DNA of 51,654 nucleotides from Gracilimonas sp035704785 (GTDB taxonomy: Bacteria > Bacteroidota > Rhodothermia > Balneolales > Balneolaceae), in the NCBI RefSeq assembly GCF_035704785.1, contig NZ_DASSWP010000065.1:1-51654 (forward strand). Direction: 5' to 3'. The position numbers were made by a program, and so were the translations under genes. Numbering within the stretch: position 1 is the first letter of the stretch; every line of letters begins with the position of its first letter. Below, one piece after another: positions 25,471 through 34,988 of this stretch. The notes below the pieces were generated by a model that made no database searches, was not told the origin of the DNA, and was given only the letters and a program-made list of their open reading frames with translations.

Positions 25471-27441
25471 TCAATCCGGTTCAATACTCACAAATCTTTC
25501 AATATTACGGGACATCTCAATACGCGTAATAAAAGACTGAATGATCTTTTTATATAGTTCTTTACCCAAAATCTTATCCTCTATTCCTGCATCAATATTC
25601 GGATTGTCGTTCACCTCGATCACGTACACCTTATCATCCAGCATTTTTAGATCAACACCGTACAGGCCATCTCCCATCAATGCTGCTGCTTTGGTTGCAG
25701 ACTTCAGAACTTTTGCGGGGACTTCGTCAATAGAAAGCGTTGCAGAATTTCCGGTCTGGTCTTTTTTAGGGCCTTTCCAATTATAGATCTGCCAATGCCC
25801 TTTAGCCATAAAATACTTACAAGCAAATAGTGGCTGATTATCAAGCATCCCAATACGCCAATCATAATCGGAGGGTAAAAACTCCTGCCCGATGATCAGG
25901 TCTGAATTTTTAAATAGTCTGTCAAGTGATTCGCGCATTTCACTGCAGCTAATTACTTTAGTTACTCCTAAAGAAAAAGCACTGTCAGGTTGTTTTAAGA
26001 TTATTGGATACTTTAGATTTTCAAGATCTTTATCCTTAACCAATCCTTTGTAGAACACATTAGTCTCCGGAGCAGGTATATTGTTAGTCTTTAAACGCTC
26101 ATGCAAATAGATCTTATTTGAACATCTTAAAATTGACCAGGGGTCATCAATTACAGCCAGACCTTCAGCATAGGCTTTGCGCGAAAACTGATAGGTATAA
26201 TTATTGACATTCGTAGTTTCACGGATAAAAAGAGCATCAAATTCGGACAAGCGATTATAATCTTCCTTTGTAATGTATTCAGTGTACACATCAAGATCGT
26301 CAGCAGCTTCCTCCAGCTTTTTCATCGCCCTTTGGTCTGAAGGCGGGTTTTCTTCTTTAGGATCAATGAGGATTCCTAAATAATATTTGTAGCTTTTTAG
26401 TTTAGGCCTATGGAATCTCTTTGTTTTAAAATATTGCTGTGCAAAGTCTTGCACAGTTTCGAAATCGGTTAGATCAACCTTACTCAGGCTCAATGGAACC
26501 AACCGTTTTATATCCCACCTTTTCCCTTTAATAAAGCGTACTGTAAACATCGGCGCTTCAAACATTTGATAGAGCTTCTGTCCTAAAACTTTGTAATCCG
26601 GATTAACAACCTGTCCGAAATACACATTCAACTCAAGTTTATCCTCGGCACATTTCTGGAGTGACTTTTGGATCACTTCATCGATATCATCCGCAATAGA
26701 GCGGATAACACTTAGGTCCTTAAAATCCCTGATGGTTGTTACGTTAGGAATGGCCCGATGTTCCCTGGCAGAAGCTAATAACGATACATAGTATCCCATG
26801 GTTTGATAGCGGTAGGAATTACACAAATTGAATACCCGTAATGCCCGTTCAGAGAATAATTCTTTGTTTGAGGTATAATCTTTAGATGAGACGATCTCCA
26901 CATTATCCAAGGCTAAATTCCAGTCCTTGGGTTCGTCAACTACTATAATATTAGAGATCCTTGTTTTGCTTTCGGCTTCAGAAAGTTCTTTCACCATCCT
27001 CAAAGCATCTCTTCCCTCTTCATAATAATCCTTTATCGGTCCGGCGGACTCAAAACCAAACTTATTATACCATGAGATGAGTTTTTTATTATCAACACTC
27101 GCTTCCAGTGTAATACGTTCAGCACCTCTCTCTTTGGCAATAAACTCAGTTTTATCTATAAGTTCTTTGCCAATGCCCGTTCCCTGAAATTCGGGATCCA
27201 CAGCGATGGAAAAGATCCGAACCGATCTTTTGTACAGGTAAAGAATCAGGCATCCGACAGTTATATAAGCACCATTATGCTCAGCCTCAGCGATCCAAAC
27301 CTGCTGAAAGGTACTTTTGAGACTTAAATTTAAAACTCGCCTAGAGCTTTGTTGGTAGGCAGGGAAAGCTTTTTTTTCAAGAGTAAGCAGAAGATCCAGA
27401 TCACTTATAGCCGATCTTCTGAGAAAGATATTCATTATCAA
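25471..27441 (-). CDS. GNAT acetyltransferase - RimK-type ATP-grasp ligase fusion
   Basis: A 656-residue three-part protein. Residues ~1-150 are a GNAT acetyltransferase: RIFSIAVDPEFQGTGIGKELI is motif A with the acetyl-CoA-binding Q/R-x-x-G-x-G/A, followed by NKLISWYNKFGFE-like motif B. Residues ~160-390 match the RimK-like ATP-grasp N-terminal region (RLAN; NLCNSYRYQTMGYYVSLLASARE). Residues ~410-640 are an ATP-grasp ligase (PIILKQPDSAFSLGV, and the Mg-binding VIEVNDNPNIDAG). RimK-type enzymes join amino acids to a carboxylate or peptide; the fused GNAT suggests an N-acetylated product. Substrate unknown. It has its own promoter-like sequence. The start could also be the ATG two codons later. 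Confidence 0.88.
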   Translation of the reverse strand: MIMNIFLRRSAISDLDLLLTLEKKAFPAYQQSSRRVLNLSLKSTFQQVWIAEAEHNGAYITVGCLILYLYKRSVRIFSIAVDPEFQGTGIGKELIDKTEFIAKERGAERITLEASVDNKKLISWYNKFGFESAGPIKDYYEEGRDALRMVKELSEAESKTRISNIIVVDEPKDWNLALDNVEIVSSKDYTSNKELFSERALRVFNLCNSYRYQTMGYYVSLLASAREHRAIPNVTTIRDFKDLSVIRSIADDIDEVIQKSLQKCAEDKLELNVYFGQVVNPDYKVLGQKLYQMFEAPMFTVRFIKGKRWDIKRLVPLSLSKVDLTDFETVQDFAQQYFKTKRFHRPKLKSYKYYLGILIDPKEENPPSDQRAMKKLEEAADDLDVYTEYITKEDYNRLSEFDALFIRETTNVNNYTYQFSRKAYAEGLAVIDDPWSILRCSNKIYLHERLKTNNIPAPETNVFYKGLVKDKDLENLKYPIILKQPDSAFSLGVTKVISCSEMRESLDRLFKNSDLIIGQEFLPSDYDWRIGMLDNQPLFACKYFMAKGHWQIYNWKGPKKDQTGNSATLSIDEVPAKVLKSATKAAALMGDGLYGVDLKMLDDKVYVIEVNDNPNIDAGIEDKILGKELYKKIIQSFITRIEMSRNIERFVSIEPD

Positions 27442-27458
27442 ATCCGTTAGTTATTCTA

Positions 27459-27491
27459 CAAAATTACGCTAAAAAATTTTATGTAATACAA
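27459..27491 (-). promoter_or_regulatory. Bacteroidota-type promoter for the GNAT-ATP-grasp gene
   Basis: Minus strand: TAATTTTG (27459-27466) is an exact TAnnTTTG match. TTG (27489-27491) lies 22 nt upstream. The predicted start leaves a leader of about 10-18 nt before the ATG at 27441. Confidence 0.5.
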
Positions 27492-27516
27492 TATAAAATA
27501 AATTTTTAAACCTGAT

Positions 27517-28329
27517 TTAGTGCACCAAATATTTTTCTTCAAAGCATTCACTGATCTCATTTTTTAGAAAATCATGAACCGGCTTATTTCCGGCTATAAT
27601 TCTTTTTCCAAACAGCCAGTTGTCTCCTCCTTTCCAATCCGAAACAACTCCTCCGGCCTCTTTGATTATCAGTGATCCGGCTGCAACATCCCAGGCACTG
27701 AGCCCATATTCATAGAATCCCTCGAACCTTCCACATGCCACATTGCAGAGATCCCACGCAGCAGTTCCCGGGCGTCGGACTCCATGCGTTTTATCCATCA
27801 TTCTTTTGAAAAGTTTTAAGTAATTGTCTACCAAATGCAGATCACGGTATGGAAATCCGGTTCCGATCAATGACGATGAGGGATCTTTGGTTTCTGAAAT
27901 TTTAATAGGTTTACCATTTAAAAAGGCCCCTTCTCCTTTAACCGCCGTAAATAATTCCTGATGAGCTACTTCCAGAACTAACGCAACCTTAGGTTCTTTT
28001 TCTTCCCACAAAGCAATAGACACACAATATGCGGGAAAATTGTGCGCAAAGTTGGTAGTCCCATCAATTGGATCGATGATCCAGATACGCTTATCAGGCA
28101 ATTCTGTTATGTGGGTAGACTCTTCCGCTAAGATCTGGTCATTGGGAAATGCCCCTTTTAGTATTTCAATGATCTTCTTTTCTGATGCCAAGTCAGCATC
28201 CGTCACCAGGTCATTTTTTCCTTTCAAAACTACATCAAACGAAGATTCCTCAGCATATTCATTAATAATTTTTGAAGCTTCTGCTGCTGCTTTTTTTGCT
28301 GTGTTTAGTTCTTCTCTATAATTACTCAT
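27517..28329 (-). CDS. Inositol monophosphatase family protein (SuhB-like)
   Basis: A 270-residue Mg-dependent phosphatase. Metal ligands are seen in AEE (E69/E70), the signature D86-P-I-D89-G-T-T (IIDPIDGTTNFAHNFP) and WDVAAGSLIIKEAGG near the C-terminus. The family hydrolyses inositol-1-phosphate or related sugar phosphates and also includes 3'-phosphoadenosine phosphatases. SuhB-like length and motif order make inositol/sugar phosphate more likely. It lies between the AsmA-like gene and the ATP-grasp fusion on the same strand, with promoter-like boxes before it and the fusion gene, so they are probably separate units. Confidence 0.9.
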   Translation of the reverse strand: MSNYREELNTAKKAAAEASKIINEYAEESSFDVVLKGKNDLVTDADLASEKKIIEILKGAFPNDQILAEESTHITELPDKRIWIIDPIDGTTNFAHNFPAYCVSIALWEEKEPKVALVLEVAHQELFTAVKGEGAFLNGKPIKISETKDPSSSLIGTGFPYRDLHLVDNYLKLFKRMMDKTHGVRRPGTAAWDLCNVACGRFEGFYEYGLSAWDVAAGSLIIKEAGGVVSDWKGGDNWLFGKRIIAGNKPVHDFLKNEISECFEEKYLVH

Positions 28330-28343
28330 TCTTAAATTGCACC

Positions 28344-28377
28344 CAAATATCGAATTAGTATTTTAATTACCGTCAAA
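28344..28377 (-). promoter_or_regulatory. Candidate promoter for the inositol-phosphatase gene
   Basis: Minus strand: GATATTTG (28344-28351) has seven of eight bases of TAnnTTTG. TTTG (28374-28377) is 22 nt upstream. The -33 part overlaps the end of the AsmA-like coding sequence. Confidence 0.35.
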
Positions 28378-31300
28378 TATGTCTTTAAGAATATTCCCGC
28401 CTTTTTCTTTCAGATAATCTTCTACGATCTTTTTGATCACGGTTTCATTCGGGCGAACCGTTGGATTTGAATAGTTTCCTGTGATCACCAAAGGTACAGA
28501 AATCGTCCCATTTTCTTGTGTCAGTGCGTTTACGGCCTGTTCGCCAATTACGCTGGATAGTCCTTTTTTAAACGTACCGGGAAGTGCAATTACAGCCTCA
28601 TAATCAATTTCATCATTCCCAAGGTGATGTGTGCCACTCATTTCAAGACCGATCTTATCACTGGTTAAATTCAGTTCTTTAAAGGTCAACACTTCATTTG
28701 TAATGGTAAATTCTGACCTCCATTCATCCAGAGCGAGTGTTTCCAGTTCTTTTACATTAAGGAAATTAGCGACCTTCATCTGTATCGGATGATTGACTAA
28801 TCGGGCTTTGGTCATTCCAAATGAGCCTTCTGCATCAATTGTTGAAAGTACCGGAGATAGAGCCGGATTCAGATCAGAAACATAATTTACATCTGCACTG
28901 AAAGCACCTTCTACATATTTATGAATGGTACTGTTCTCACCTAAAAATCCCGTATCCCGGAAGAAAGCTTTGGCAGCAAGGCTGTCAAGTGTACCGGAGA
29001 AATTGATTCTTGTGTCGGTGGGAGTTGGAATATCCCAGATCATATTTCCGGTCGCGCTCCCTTCAAACATAGTTGCTTTAGCATCGCGGAGAACGAGCTT
29101 TTCAGGGGTCATTTCACCGGAACCGCTAACATCTGTCAAATCGATCCCTAAAATAATAAGTTTTGAGATCTCAGCCCCAACATTTGCATTGATCTCCGGC
29201 AATTCAATGGGAATGGGTTCATTGGGATCAGTTTCTTCATCCCAATCAATCATCTCATCCATGTTCAGCAAGGTGCCGCTATAGTTTCCGGTAACACTTG
29301 GAAGCTCGCTCTGTGAAACGTTTTCTTTAATAAAACTGAGATAATTACTCATTTCACCTGCAAGCTGTATATCTGAGGAACCAAATTTCATTGTGAAATC
29401 TGTCAGGTCCATGGTTTCGGGAGATACTGTAAGCTCCCCCCCCAGATCCGTTACCGGTAGCGGAAGTGAATCTCCCCTTGCAGTTACATCACTTAAATTT
29501 AGCTCTCCATTAAAATCAATTTTCAGCGGATCACCGGCCGGGCCTTGAGCTTTTAAATTCATCACCGCATTCCCAGCCAATTCATTGATCCAAGGCTTCA
29601 ACTCATAATATCTGCTTACATCACCTAACTGGGCATTTCCATCCATTGTTAGATTTAGTATTGGATTGTCAGAAAGGTACTCTTGAATATTTCCCGTCAC
29701 AGAGAGTTCGTTATTCCCGGTTTTAAAATTAGCTTGGGAGATCACAAGGGTATTCCCGGAAACGGTTCCCTCAAAAGTAATGTCTTCAATGGGTTCGGCA
29801 ACCGATGGATGTGCAAAATAACCATTGGTTAAACTAAGTGTGCTCGACTGCAATAGATTCTGAAAATCAAAAGGCTCCAAATTCCCTTTTAGTACAATAT
29901 TTGATTGAAGATCACCTCTCATCATCAATGTGTCTTCATCGATAGGATAGAATTCTTTGACAGTTGCCAGATCAACGTTTACCTCTCCGGTGACGTCTAT
30001 ACTTCGTAAAGCTTTATCCAGCGGGTCATCTACTGAACCGGTAAATCTGAGGCTGTTTCCTGCCGCACTAAGACTTGCACTCTGAATATTGATCATCTTA
30101 TTCGTGGCGCTCATATCTATATCAATGTTCTCGATTGGCTGTGAAACGCCGGCATACTGAATCAGTCCATCAGAAAAAATGATAGTGCCATCAAGCTCCG
30201 AATTTTCGGAATCTTCAACCTGTCCTTTTGCATTTACGTCGACAATGAGTGTACCGGCCATCCGCTCAATATCAAAATCACTGATCGCATAAAAACTTTC
30301 GATGGTTGAAAGGTTAATATCGCTATCAATATTCAGATCGTATGCCGGGTTGTCCTCCAGTGGATCAAATAAAGTTCCGGTAACAGATATAGTATTTTGA
30401 GCGGCTTTGGCTTCAAAGGTCTGCAGTGAAATTTTGTTGTTATCTGCAATAAACGAAAGTTGTATATCCTCTATAGCCTGGGGCAGTTCGTTATTTTTGA
30501 TATAACCATCCTCTACTGTGACAGTAAAATTATAATCCGGGATCTGACTCTCTGAATATCGTCCTGAAATAGTTCCTTTAATATTTAATTCACCTTTCGT
30601 TTCAAGTCCCGTTACATATTCTTCAAACTCCGGGGGAACCAAAGTCAGTAAATCCCCAAAATCATCTGTTGAACTTGAGGTCGCTAAATTGATATTCATT
30701 GCCTCGTTGCTCCAGGAATCGACCTGCCCTTCCAGATCTAACATTAAACCCCGAATTGCAAGACTTCCTTCCTGTATAACCAATTGTTCATTCTCTAGAT
30801 CAAGAGTAGAAATTTGATCTAACTGTAAAGCAAGATCATTCAGATAATTTTCTCCGTCTATGTTCACCGTTAACGAATTGAGTTCAGAAGTTAGGTCGGT
30901 TTCAATCAGATCTGCATATTTCAGAGATAGCTGTGCATTTAATCCGTTGGCAAGGATCTCCGTTTTCGAGTCATGATCGTAATAGTGCAGCTTGCCGTTT
31001 GTGATACTTAAGTTAGGAATAGCCAGTGATATTCCTTCCTCATCCGTAGCGGGATCTTCCGGATCATCAGCTAACAGAAAATCAATATTTGATGTGCTGT
31101 CTTCATAAATGGTATAATAGATCTCCGGAGAATTCAGAGACAGTTCTGTAATATTTACATCTCCACTTATTAGTGGGATTATTTTAACCGATAATAACAG
31201 CTCGTCTAATTTTACGATTGTCTCGCCGTCCTGATCCGGGATTCTTACCCCTTCCATACTTACTCCGGCATTCGGAAATGACCTGAACAAACTCAATGAC

Positions 31301-31455
31301 ATTTCTGAAACTTCTACTTCTGTTCCAAGGTTTTCAGTAAGCTTGGGAACTACCGTGTTTCGCAACCGTTCGTCATTAAAGTAAATATTAACTCCAATTA
31401 CCAAAATTATGAGGGTCACCAAAAAACCGGTAAGTATTTTTAAAAACAATTTCAT
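28363..31455 (-). CDS. Large AsmA-family (AsmA/TamB-like) envelope protein
   Basis: A 1030-residue protein with a single N-terminal membrane helix (LKILTGFLVTLIILVIGVNIYF) followed by an extended repetitive beta-rich region. It has the AsmA-type start (NTVVPKLTENLGTEVEVSEMSLSLFRSFPNAGV) and a C-terminal AsmA_2 region (AVIALPGTFKKGLSSVIGEQAVNALTQENGTISVPLVITGNYSNPTVRP). Recurrent segments such as LSDNPILNLTMDGNAQL and LEDNPAYDLNIDSDINL suggest tandem ~90-residue repeats. AsmA/TamB proteins span the periplasm and are linked to lipid transfer to the outer membrane. The function here is inferred from the family. Confidence 0.85.
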   Translation of the reverse strand: MKLFLKILTGFLVTLIILVIGVNIYFNDERLRNTVVPKLTENLGTEVEVSEMSLSLFRSFPNAGVSMEGVRIPDQDGETIVKLDELLLSVKIIPLISGDVNITELSLNSPEIYYTIYEDSTSNIDFLLADDPEDPATDEEGISLAIPNLSITNGKLHYYDHDSKTEILANGLNAQLSLKYADLIETDLTSELNSLTVNIDGENYLNDLALQLDQISTLDLENEQLVIQEGSLAIRGLMLDLEGQVDSWSNEAMNINLATSSSTDDFGDLLTLVPPEFEEYVTGLETKGELNIKGTISGRYSESQIPDYNFTVTVEDGYIKNNELPQAIEDIQLSFIADNNKISLQTFEAKAAQNTISVTGTLFDPLEDNPAYDLNIDSDINLSTIESFYAISDFDIERMAGTLIVDVNAKGQVEDSENSELDGTIIFSDGLIQYAGVSQPIENIDIDMSATNKMINIQSASLSAAGNSLRFTGSVDDPLDKALRSIDVTGEVNVDLATVKEFYPIDEDTLMMRGDLQSNIVLKGNLEPFDFQNLLQSSTLSLTNGYFAHPSVAEPIEDITFEGTVSGNTLVISQANFKTGNNELSVTGNIQEYLSDNPILNLTMDGNAQLGDVSRYYELKPWINELAGNAVMNLKAQGPAGDPLKIDFNGELNLSDVTARGDSLPLPVTDLGGELTVSPETMDLTDFTMKFGSSDIQLAGEMSNYLSFIKENVSQSELPSVTGNYSGTLLNMDEMIDWDEETDPNEPIPIELPEINANVGAEISKLIILGIDLTDVSGSGEMTPEKLVLRDAKATMFEGSATGNMIWDIPTPTDTRINFSGTLDSLAAKAFFRDTGFLGENSTIHKYVEGAFSADVNYVSDLNPALSPVLSTIDAEGSFGMTKARLVNHPIQMKVANFLNVKELETLALDEWRSEFTITNEVLTFKELNLTSDKIGLEMSGTHHLGNDEIDYEAVIALPGTFKKGLSSVIGEQAVNALTQENGTISVPLVITGNYSNPTVRPNETVIKKIVEDYLKEKGGNILKDIFDGN

Positions 31456-31749
31456 TGTAGCGTACCAATTATCTTTTTTGTTCTTCTCTTGAATTTGATT
31501 TTTAACGGACTGGTATCAGTCAATTTTCCAATGATTCCAATAGTGATCCGGCATACATATTTAGTCAACCTAATGATTTGTTGTTCCTTAAAGTATTTAT
31601 CTAAACAGCAATTTGAGCTAACTAATTCAGATATTTAAAATACTTTTAAAAAGAAAGTGTTCAACTATAAATAGAGCTATTTAAGTTCTTTAATCTCATT
31701 AAAAAAATGAGGATATTCATTCTCTAATTTTATTAAAAATCAACTACTC

Positions 31750-32193
31750 ATGATCATCCCTATAGCCAGCGACCACGCCGGATATCCCGCTAAAGAGACC
31801 TCCATTAAATTGTTAAAAGATCTCGGTCATGACATTGTTGATTTTGGCACTCATTCTGAAGATTCCGTGGATTATGCTGATTTTGCCGTTGAAGTTGCAA
31901 AAAGGATAAATGATGGAGAATATGAACTTGGAATACTTATTTGCGGAAGCGGGCAAGGCGTTTGCATGACCGCCAATAAATATCCAAAAGTACGGGCAGG
32001 ACTTGTTTACTCAAAGCATTCCGCTGAAATGACCCGTCTCCATAACAATGCGAATATTTTATGCCTTCCGGGAAGAGAATTGGATGAATCTCAGATCAAA
32101 GAAATTCTTGATATTTGGTTGACCACAGAATTTGAAGGCGGACGCCATGAACGCCGGATCAACAAAATTGAATCATTAACACAACAAAAATAA
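31750..32193 (+). CDS. rpiB: Ribose-5-phosphate isomerase B
   Basis: A 147-residue RpiB/LacAB family isomerase interconverting ribulose-5-P and ribose-5-P in the pentose phosphate pathway. It has the SDHAGYPAKE start, the catalytic cysteine C65 in ICGSGQGVCMTANK, and HNNANILCLPGRE. It is the first gene of an rpiB-glyA-tatC run, with 9 nt to the glyA ATG. The 294-nt gap before it, toward the divergent AsmA-like gene, is AT-rich; I see no strong promoter box in it. Confidence 0.93.
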   Translation: MIIPIASDHAGYPAKETSIKLLKDLGHDIVDFGTHSEDSVDYADFAVEVAKRINDGEYELGILICGSGQGVCMTANKYPKVRAGLVYSKHSAEMTRLHNNANILCLPGRELDESQIKEILDIWLTTEFEGGRHERRINKIESLTQQK

Positions 32194-32202
32194 AAGTTGC
32201 CG

Positions 32203-33501
32203 ATGAAATCGCTTCAGGAACAAGACTCTGAAATTTTTGAACTGCTTGAAAAAGAAACCGATCGCCAAAATTATAACCTGGAACTGATCGCTTCTGAAAA
32301 TTTTGCATCCAAAGCGGTGATCTCAGCTATGGGAAGTGTCCTCACTAATAAATATGCTGAGGGATATCCCGGAAAGCGTTATTACGGCGGTTGTGAATTT
32401 GTTGATGTAGTGGAAGACCATGCCCGTGACCGTGCTAAAAAACTATTCGGGGCAGATTGGGTGAATGTGCAGCCTCATTCCGGAGCTACAGCTAATGCTG
32501 CTGTTTATCTCGCTTGCATGAAACCTGGAGATACTCTTTTGGGTTTCGATCTTTCTCATGGCGGTCATCTCACACACGGTTCTCCGGTGAATTTTTCTGG
32601 GATCAATTATAATGCTGAGTTTTATGGTGTTGAAAAAGATAACGGCCGCCTGGATATGAATAAGATCCGTGAGCGCGCGAAAAAAGTTAAGCCTACGATG
32701 ATATCCATTGGAGCCTCCGCCTATCCGCGCGACTACGACTATGAAGCGTTTCGCAGTATTGCTGATGAAGTTGGGGCGCTGCTTTGGATGGATATGGCTC
32801 ATACTGCCGGGCTCATCGCCACCAAGAATTTGAAAGACCCCCTTCCCCATGCCCACGTAGTTACCACCACTACCCACAAAACGTTGCGTGGCCCTCGAGG
32901 CGGAATGATCCTGGTTGGTAAAGATGGGGAAAATACCATTGGAGTGACTGCAGCAAAATCAGGTAGAACAAAAAACTGGGGTGAAGTTTTCGATTCAGCT
33001 GTCTTTCCGGGAACACAGGGTGGCCCGTTGATGCACGTAATAGCGGCTAAGGCTGTATCTTTTAAGGAAGCTTTGGAAGACGATTTTAAAACCTATCAAA
33101 CCCAGACACAGAAAAATGCCAAGGCTATGGCAGATAAATTCATTGAATTGGGTTATAACCTGGTGAGCAACGGTACCGACAATCATCTCATCCTTATCGA
33201 TCTTCGAAATAAAGGACTGAATGGTAAGATTGCTGAGGATGCTTTAGAGAAAGCAGCTATCACAGTAAATAAGAACATGGTGCCTTTTGATACCGAAAGT
33301 CCTTTTGTGACTTCCGGAATACGGATAGGTTCTCCTGCCATGACTACCCGTGGACTTAAAGAAGCTGAATTTGAGCAAATTGCAGTTCTTATCGACAGAG
33401 TGCTTCAAAAGCCTGAGGATCAGGAAAATCACAAGAAAGTAGAGCAGGAAGTTCGTGATCTGTGTGATCGTTTTCCTCTGTATGATTTTGTAACAGCCTA
33501 A
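32203..33501 (+). CDS. glyA: Serine hydroxymethyltransferase
   Basis: A PLP enzyme of 432 residues (counted from the ATG at 32203; an in-frame TTG at 32197 would add two). It converts serine and tetrahydrofolate to glycine and methylene-THF. Visible are ELIASENFASKAV, the GYPGKRYYGGCEFVD substrate loop, and the Schiff-base lysine K226 in TTTTHKTLRGPRGG. It is full length. rpiB lies 9 nt upstream and tatC 15 nt downstream. folC further along the window uses the same cofactor pool. Confidence 0.96.
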   Translation: MKSLQEQDSEIFELLEKETDRQNYNLELIASENFASKAVISAMGSVLTNKYAEGYPGKRYYGGCEFVDVVEDHARDRAKKLFGADWVNVQPHSGATANAAVYLACMKPGDTLLGFDLSHGGHLTHGSPVNFSGINYNAEFYGVEKDNGRLDMNKIRERAKKVKPTMISIGASAYPRDYDYEAFRSIADEVGALLWMDMAHTAGLIATKNLKDPLPHAHVVTTTTHKTLRGPRGGMILVGKDGENTIGVTAAKSGRTKNWGEVFDSAVFPGTQGGPLMHVIAAKAVSFKEALEDDFKTYQTQTQKNAKAMADKFIELGYNLVSNGTDNHLILIDLRNKGLNGKIAEDALEKAAITVNKNMVPFDTESPFVTSGIRIGSPAMTTRGLKEAEFEQIAVLIDRVLQKPEDQENHKKVEQEVRDLCDRFPLYDFVTA

Positions 33502-33516
33502 TCCGGAGAATCAGCA

Positions 33517-34371
33517 TTGGAACAACGCCAAATCATGGAAGGCAAACCACCAGAGGCTAAGAAACCGGCCGATAGAACAGATACTATGTCTTTCCTCGAA
33601 CACCTTGAAGAATTGAGGTGGAGAATCATTAAAGGACTTGTCGGAGTCTTGGTGGGCATGATAATCGCCTTCTTCTTTGCCGATTTCTTTGTGGAGGATG
33701 TCATATTAGGCCCAACCCGGTCTGACTTCTTTATGTATGATCTGTTACAGGTTGATGCCGTAAATTTTGAGCTCCAGAGCCGGCGTTTGCCCGGGCAATT
33801 TTTCACCTATTGGGGCACCCTTTTTGTGATGGGCTTTTTGATCGGCTCTCCTTTCTTTATCTATCAAATGTGGTCATTTATTGAACCTGCACTGGAAAGA
33901 AAGGAAAAGAAAAAGTCCTATTTCACTTCCTTTTTTATCACTTTTTTCTTTTTGCTGGGTGTAACTTTTGGATATCTGATATTGGTTCCCTTTGCGCTTC
34001 AGTTCTTTGCCCAGTTCCAGATCTCAGATATTATTCGCAATGATTTTGACATCAATGAATATTTCAGCTCCGTTGCTATGTGGGTGGTAGCATGTGGAAT
34101 CATCTTTCAAATTCCGGTGGTCAGCTATTCATTGTCGAAGATAGGCCTGCTTACTCCGGAATTGCTTAAGAAGTATAGAAGACACGCATTGGTTTTATGC
34201 TTAGTGGTAGCAGCTCTGCTCACTCCTCCCGACCCTATCTCCCAGATTCTTATCGCACTGCCGTTAACGGTATTATATGAGTTGTCAATTTGGATAAGCA
34301 GATACGCAAACCGGAAACGGAAAAAAGAGCTTGATGAAGCTATCACTGGTGTATCTGAAAGCGAAAAATAA
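33517..34371 (+). CDS. tatC: Sec-independent (twin-arginine) translocase subunit TatC
   Basis: A 284-residue polytopic membrane protein. It has the signature MSFLEHLEELRWRIIKGL, six membrane helices and the conserved YQMWSFIEPALERKEKK and PDPISQILIALPLTVLYELSIW segments. TatC receives the twin-arginine signal of folded proteins for export. TatA/B genes are not in the window. Three starts are possible: TTG 33517, ATG 33535 and ATG 33586; the long acidic/basic N-tail makes 33517 or 33535 likely. It is followed by a small stem-loop. Confidence 0.95.
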   Translation: MEQRQIMEGKPPEAKKPADRTDTMSFLEHLEELRWRIIKGLVGVLVGMIIAFFFADFFVEDVILGPTRSDFFMYDLLQVDAVNFELQSRRLPGQFFTYWGTLFVMGFLIGSPFFIYQMWSFIEPALERKEKKKSYFTSFFITFFFLLGVTFGYLILVPFALQFFAQFQISDIIRNDFDINEYFSSVAMWVVACGIIFQIPVVSYSLSKIGLLTPELLKKYRRHALVLCLVVAALLTPPDPISQILIALPLTVLYELSIWISRYANRKRKKELDEAITGVSESEK

Positions 34372-34443
34372 GGTTTGATGAAATTTAGTTCAGGTTATGG
34401 TTTTAACCTCTTTAACCTGTATCTTTTATCTACAATAATAAGC

Positions 34444-34463
34444 CGGATAAATGAGTTTATCCG
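34444..34463 (+). other. 7-bp stem-loop between tatC and the FKBP gene
   Basis: CGGATAA / TTATCCG with a 6-nt loop (ATGAGT). There is no T-run after it, so it is a weak terminator candidate at best. Confidence 0.35.
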
Positions 34464-34502
34464 TTAGTCAATACAAAAAATTTAGAGTTTTTGAATCAAA
34501 TA

Positions 34503-34988
34503 ATGACACTATTAAAAAATATATTTTCTGTTTTTATTCTTTTCCTTCTCACCGTTTCAATTTCATCTTGTGATGAAAGTAATCCTTTTGAAGTCGATTA
34601 CTCCGATGCACCGGAACCTTTTGATATCGAAAATACAACCATGGTTGAATCAGAGTCCGGTTTGGTATATTACATAGTGGAAGAAGGCAGTGGAGCATTT
34701 GAGGTCGAAATAAGAGATGCGGTTCGGGTATACTATACAGGGAGAAAAGTTGATACCGGAGAGATCTTTGACAGTTCTTATCGAAATGGAAATCAGTCAC
34801 CGACTACTTTCAATTCCTTAGATAACCTCATTGAAGGTTTTAGAGAAGGCTTAATTGGAATGAAAGAGGGTGAGAAAAGAGTGTTGATAATACCACCGGA
34901 CCTTGGTTATGGAGACTCACCTAATTCCAGTCTCCGAAATGATACTTTACGTTTCGATGTAGAATTAGCAGCTATTCTCAGTAATTAA
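34503..34988 (+). CDS. FKBP-type peptidyl-prolyl isomerase lipoprotein
   Basis: A 161-residue exported lipoprotein: hydrophobic N-terminus and lipobox ISSC with Cys23 (counted from the ATG at 34503, preferred to the TTG four codons earlier). This is followed by an FKBP domain: VRVYYTGRKVDTGEIFDSSYRNG, LIEGFREGLIGMKEGEKRVLIIPPDLGYGD, LRFDVELAAI. It helps folding of envelope proteins by proline isomerisation. Its end overlaps the converging alr gene by 4 nt. Confidence 0.92.
   Translation: MTLLKNIFSVFILFLLTVSISSCDESNPFEVDYSDAPEPFDIENTTMVESESGLVYYIVEEGSGAFEVEIRDAVRVYYTGRKVDTGEIFDSSYRNGNQSPTTFNSLDNLIEGFREGLIGMKEGEKRVLIIPPDLGYGDSPNSSLRNDTLRFDVELAAILSN

Noticed and set aside
32443..32877. 144-codon minus-strand ORF
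   Set aside because: Antisense to the conserved core of glyA.
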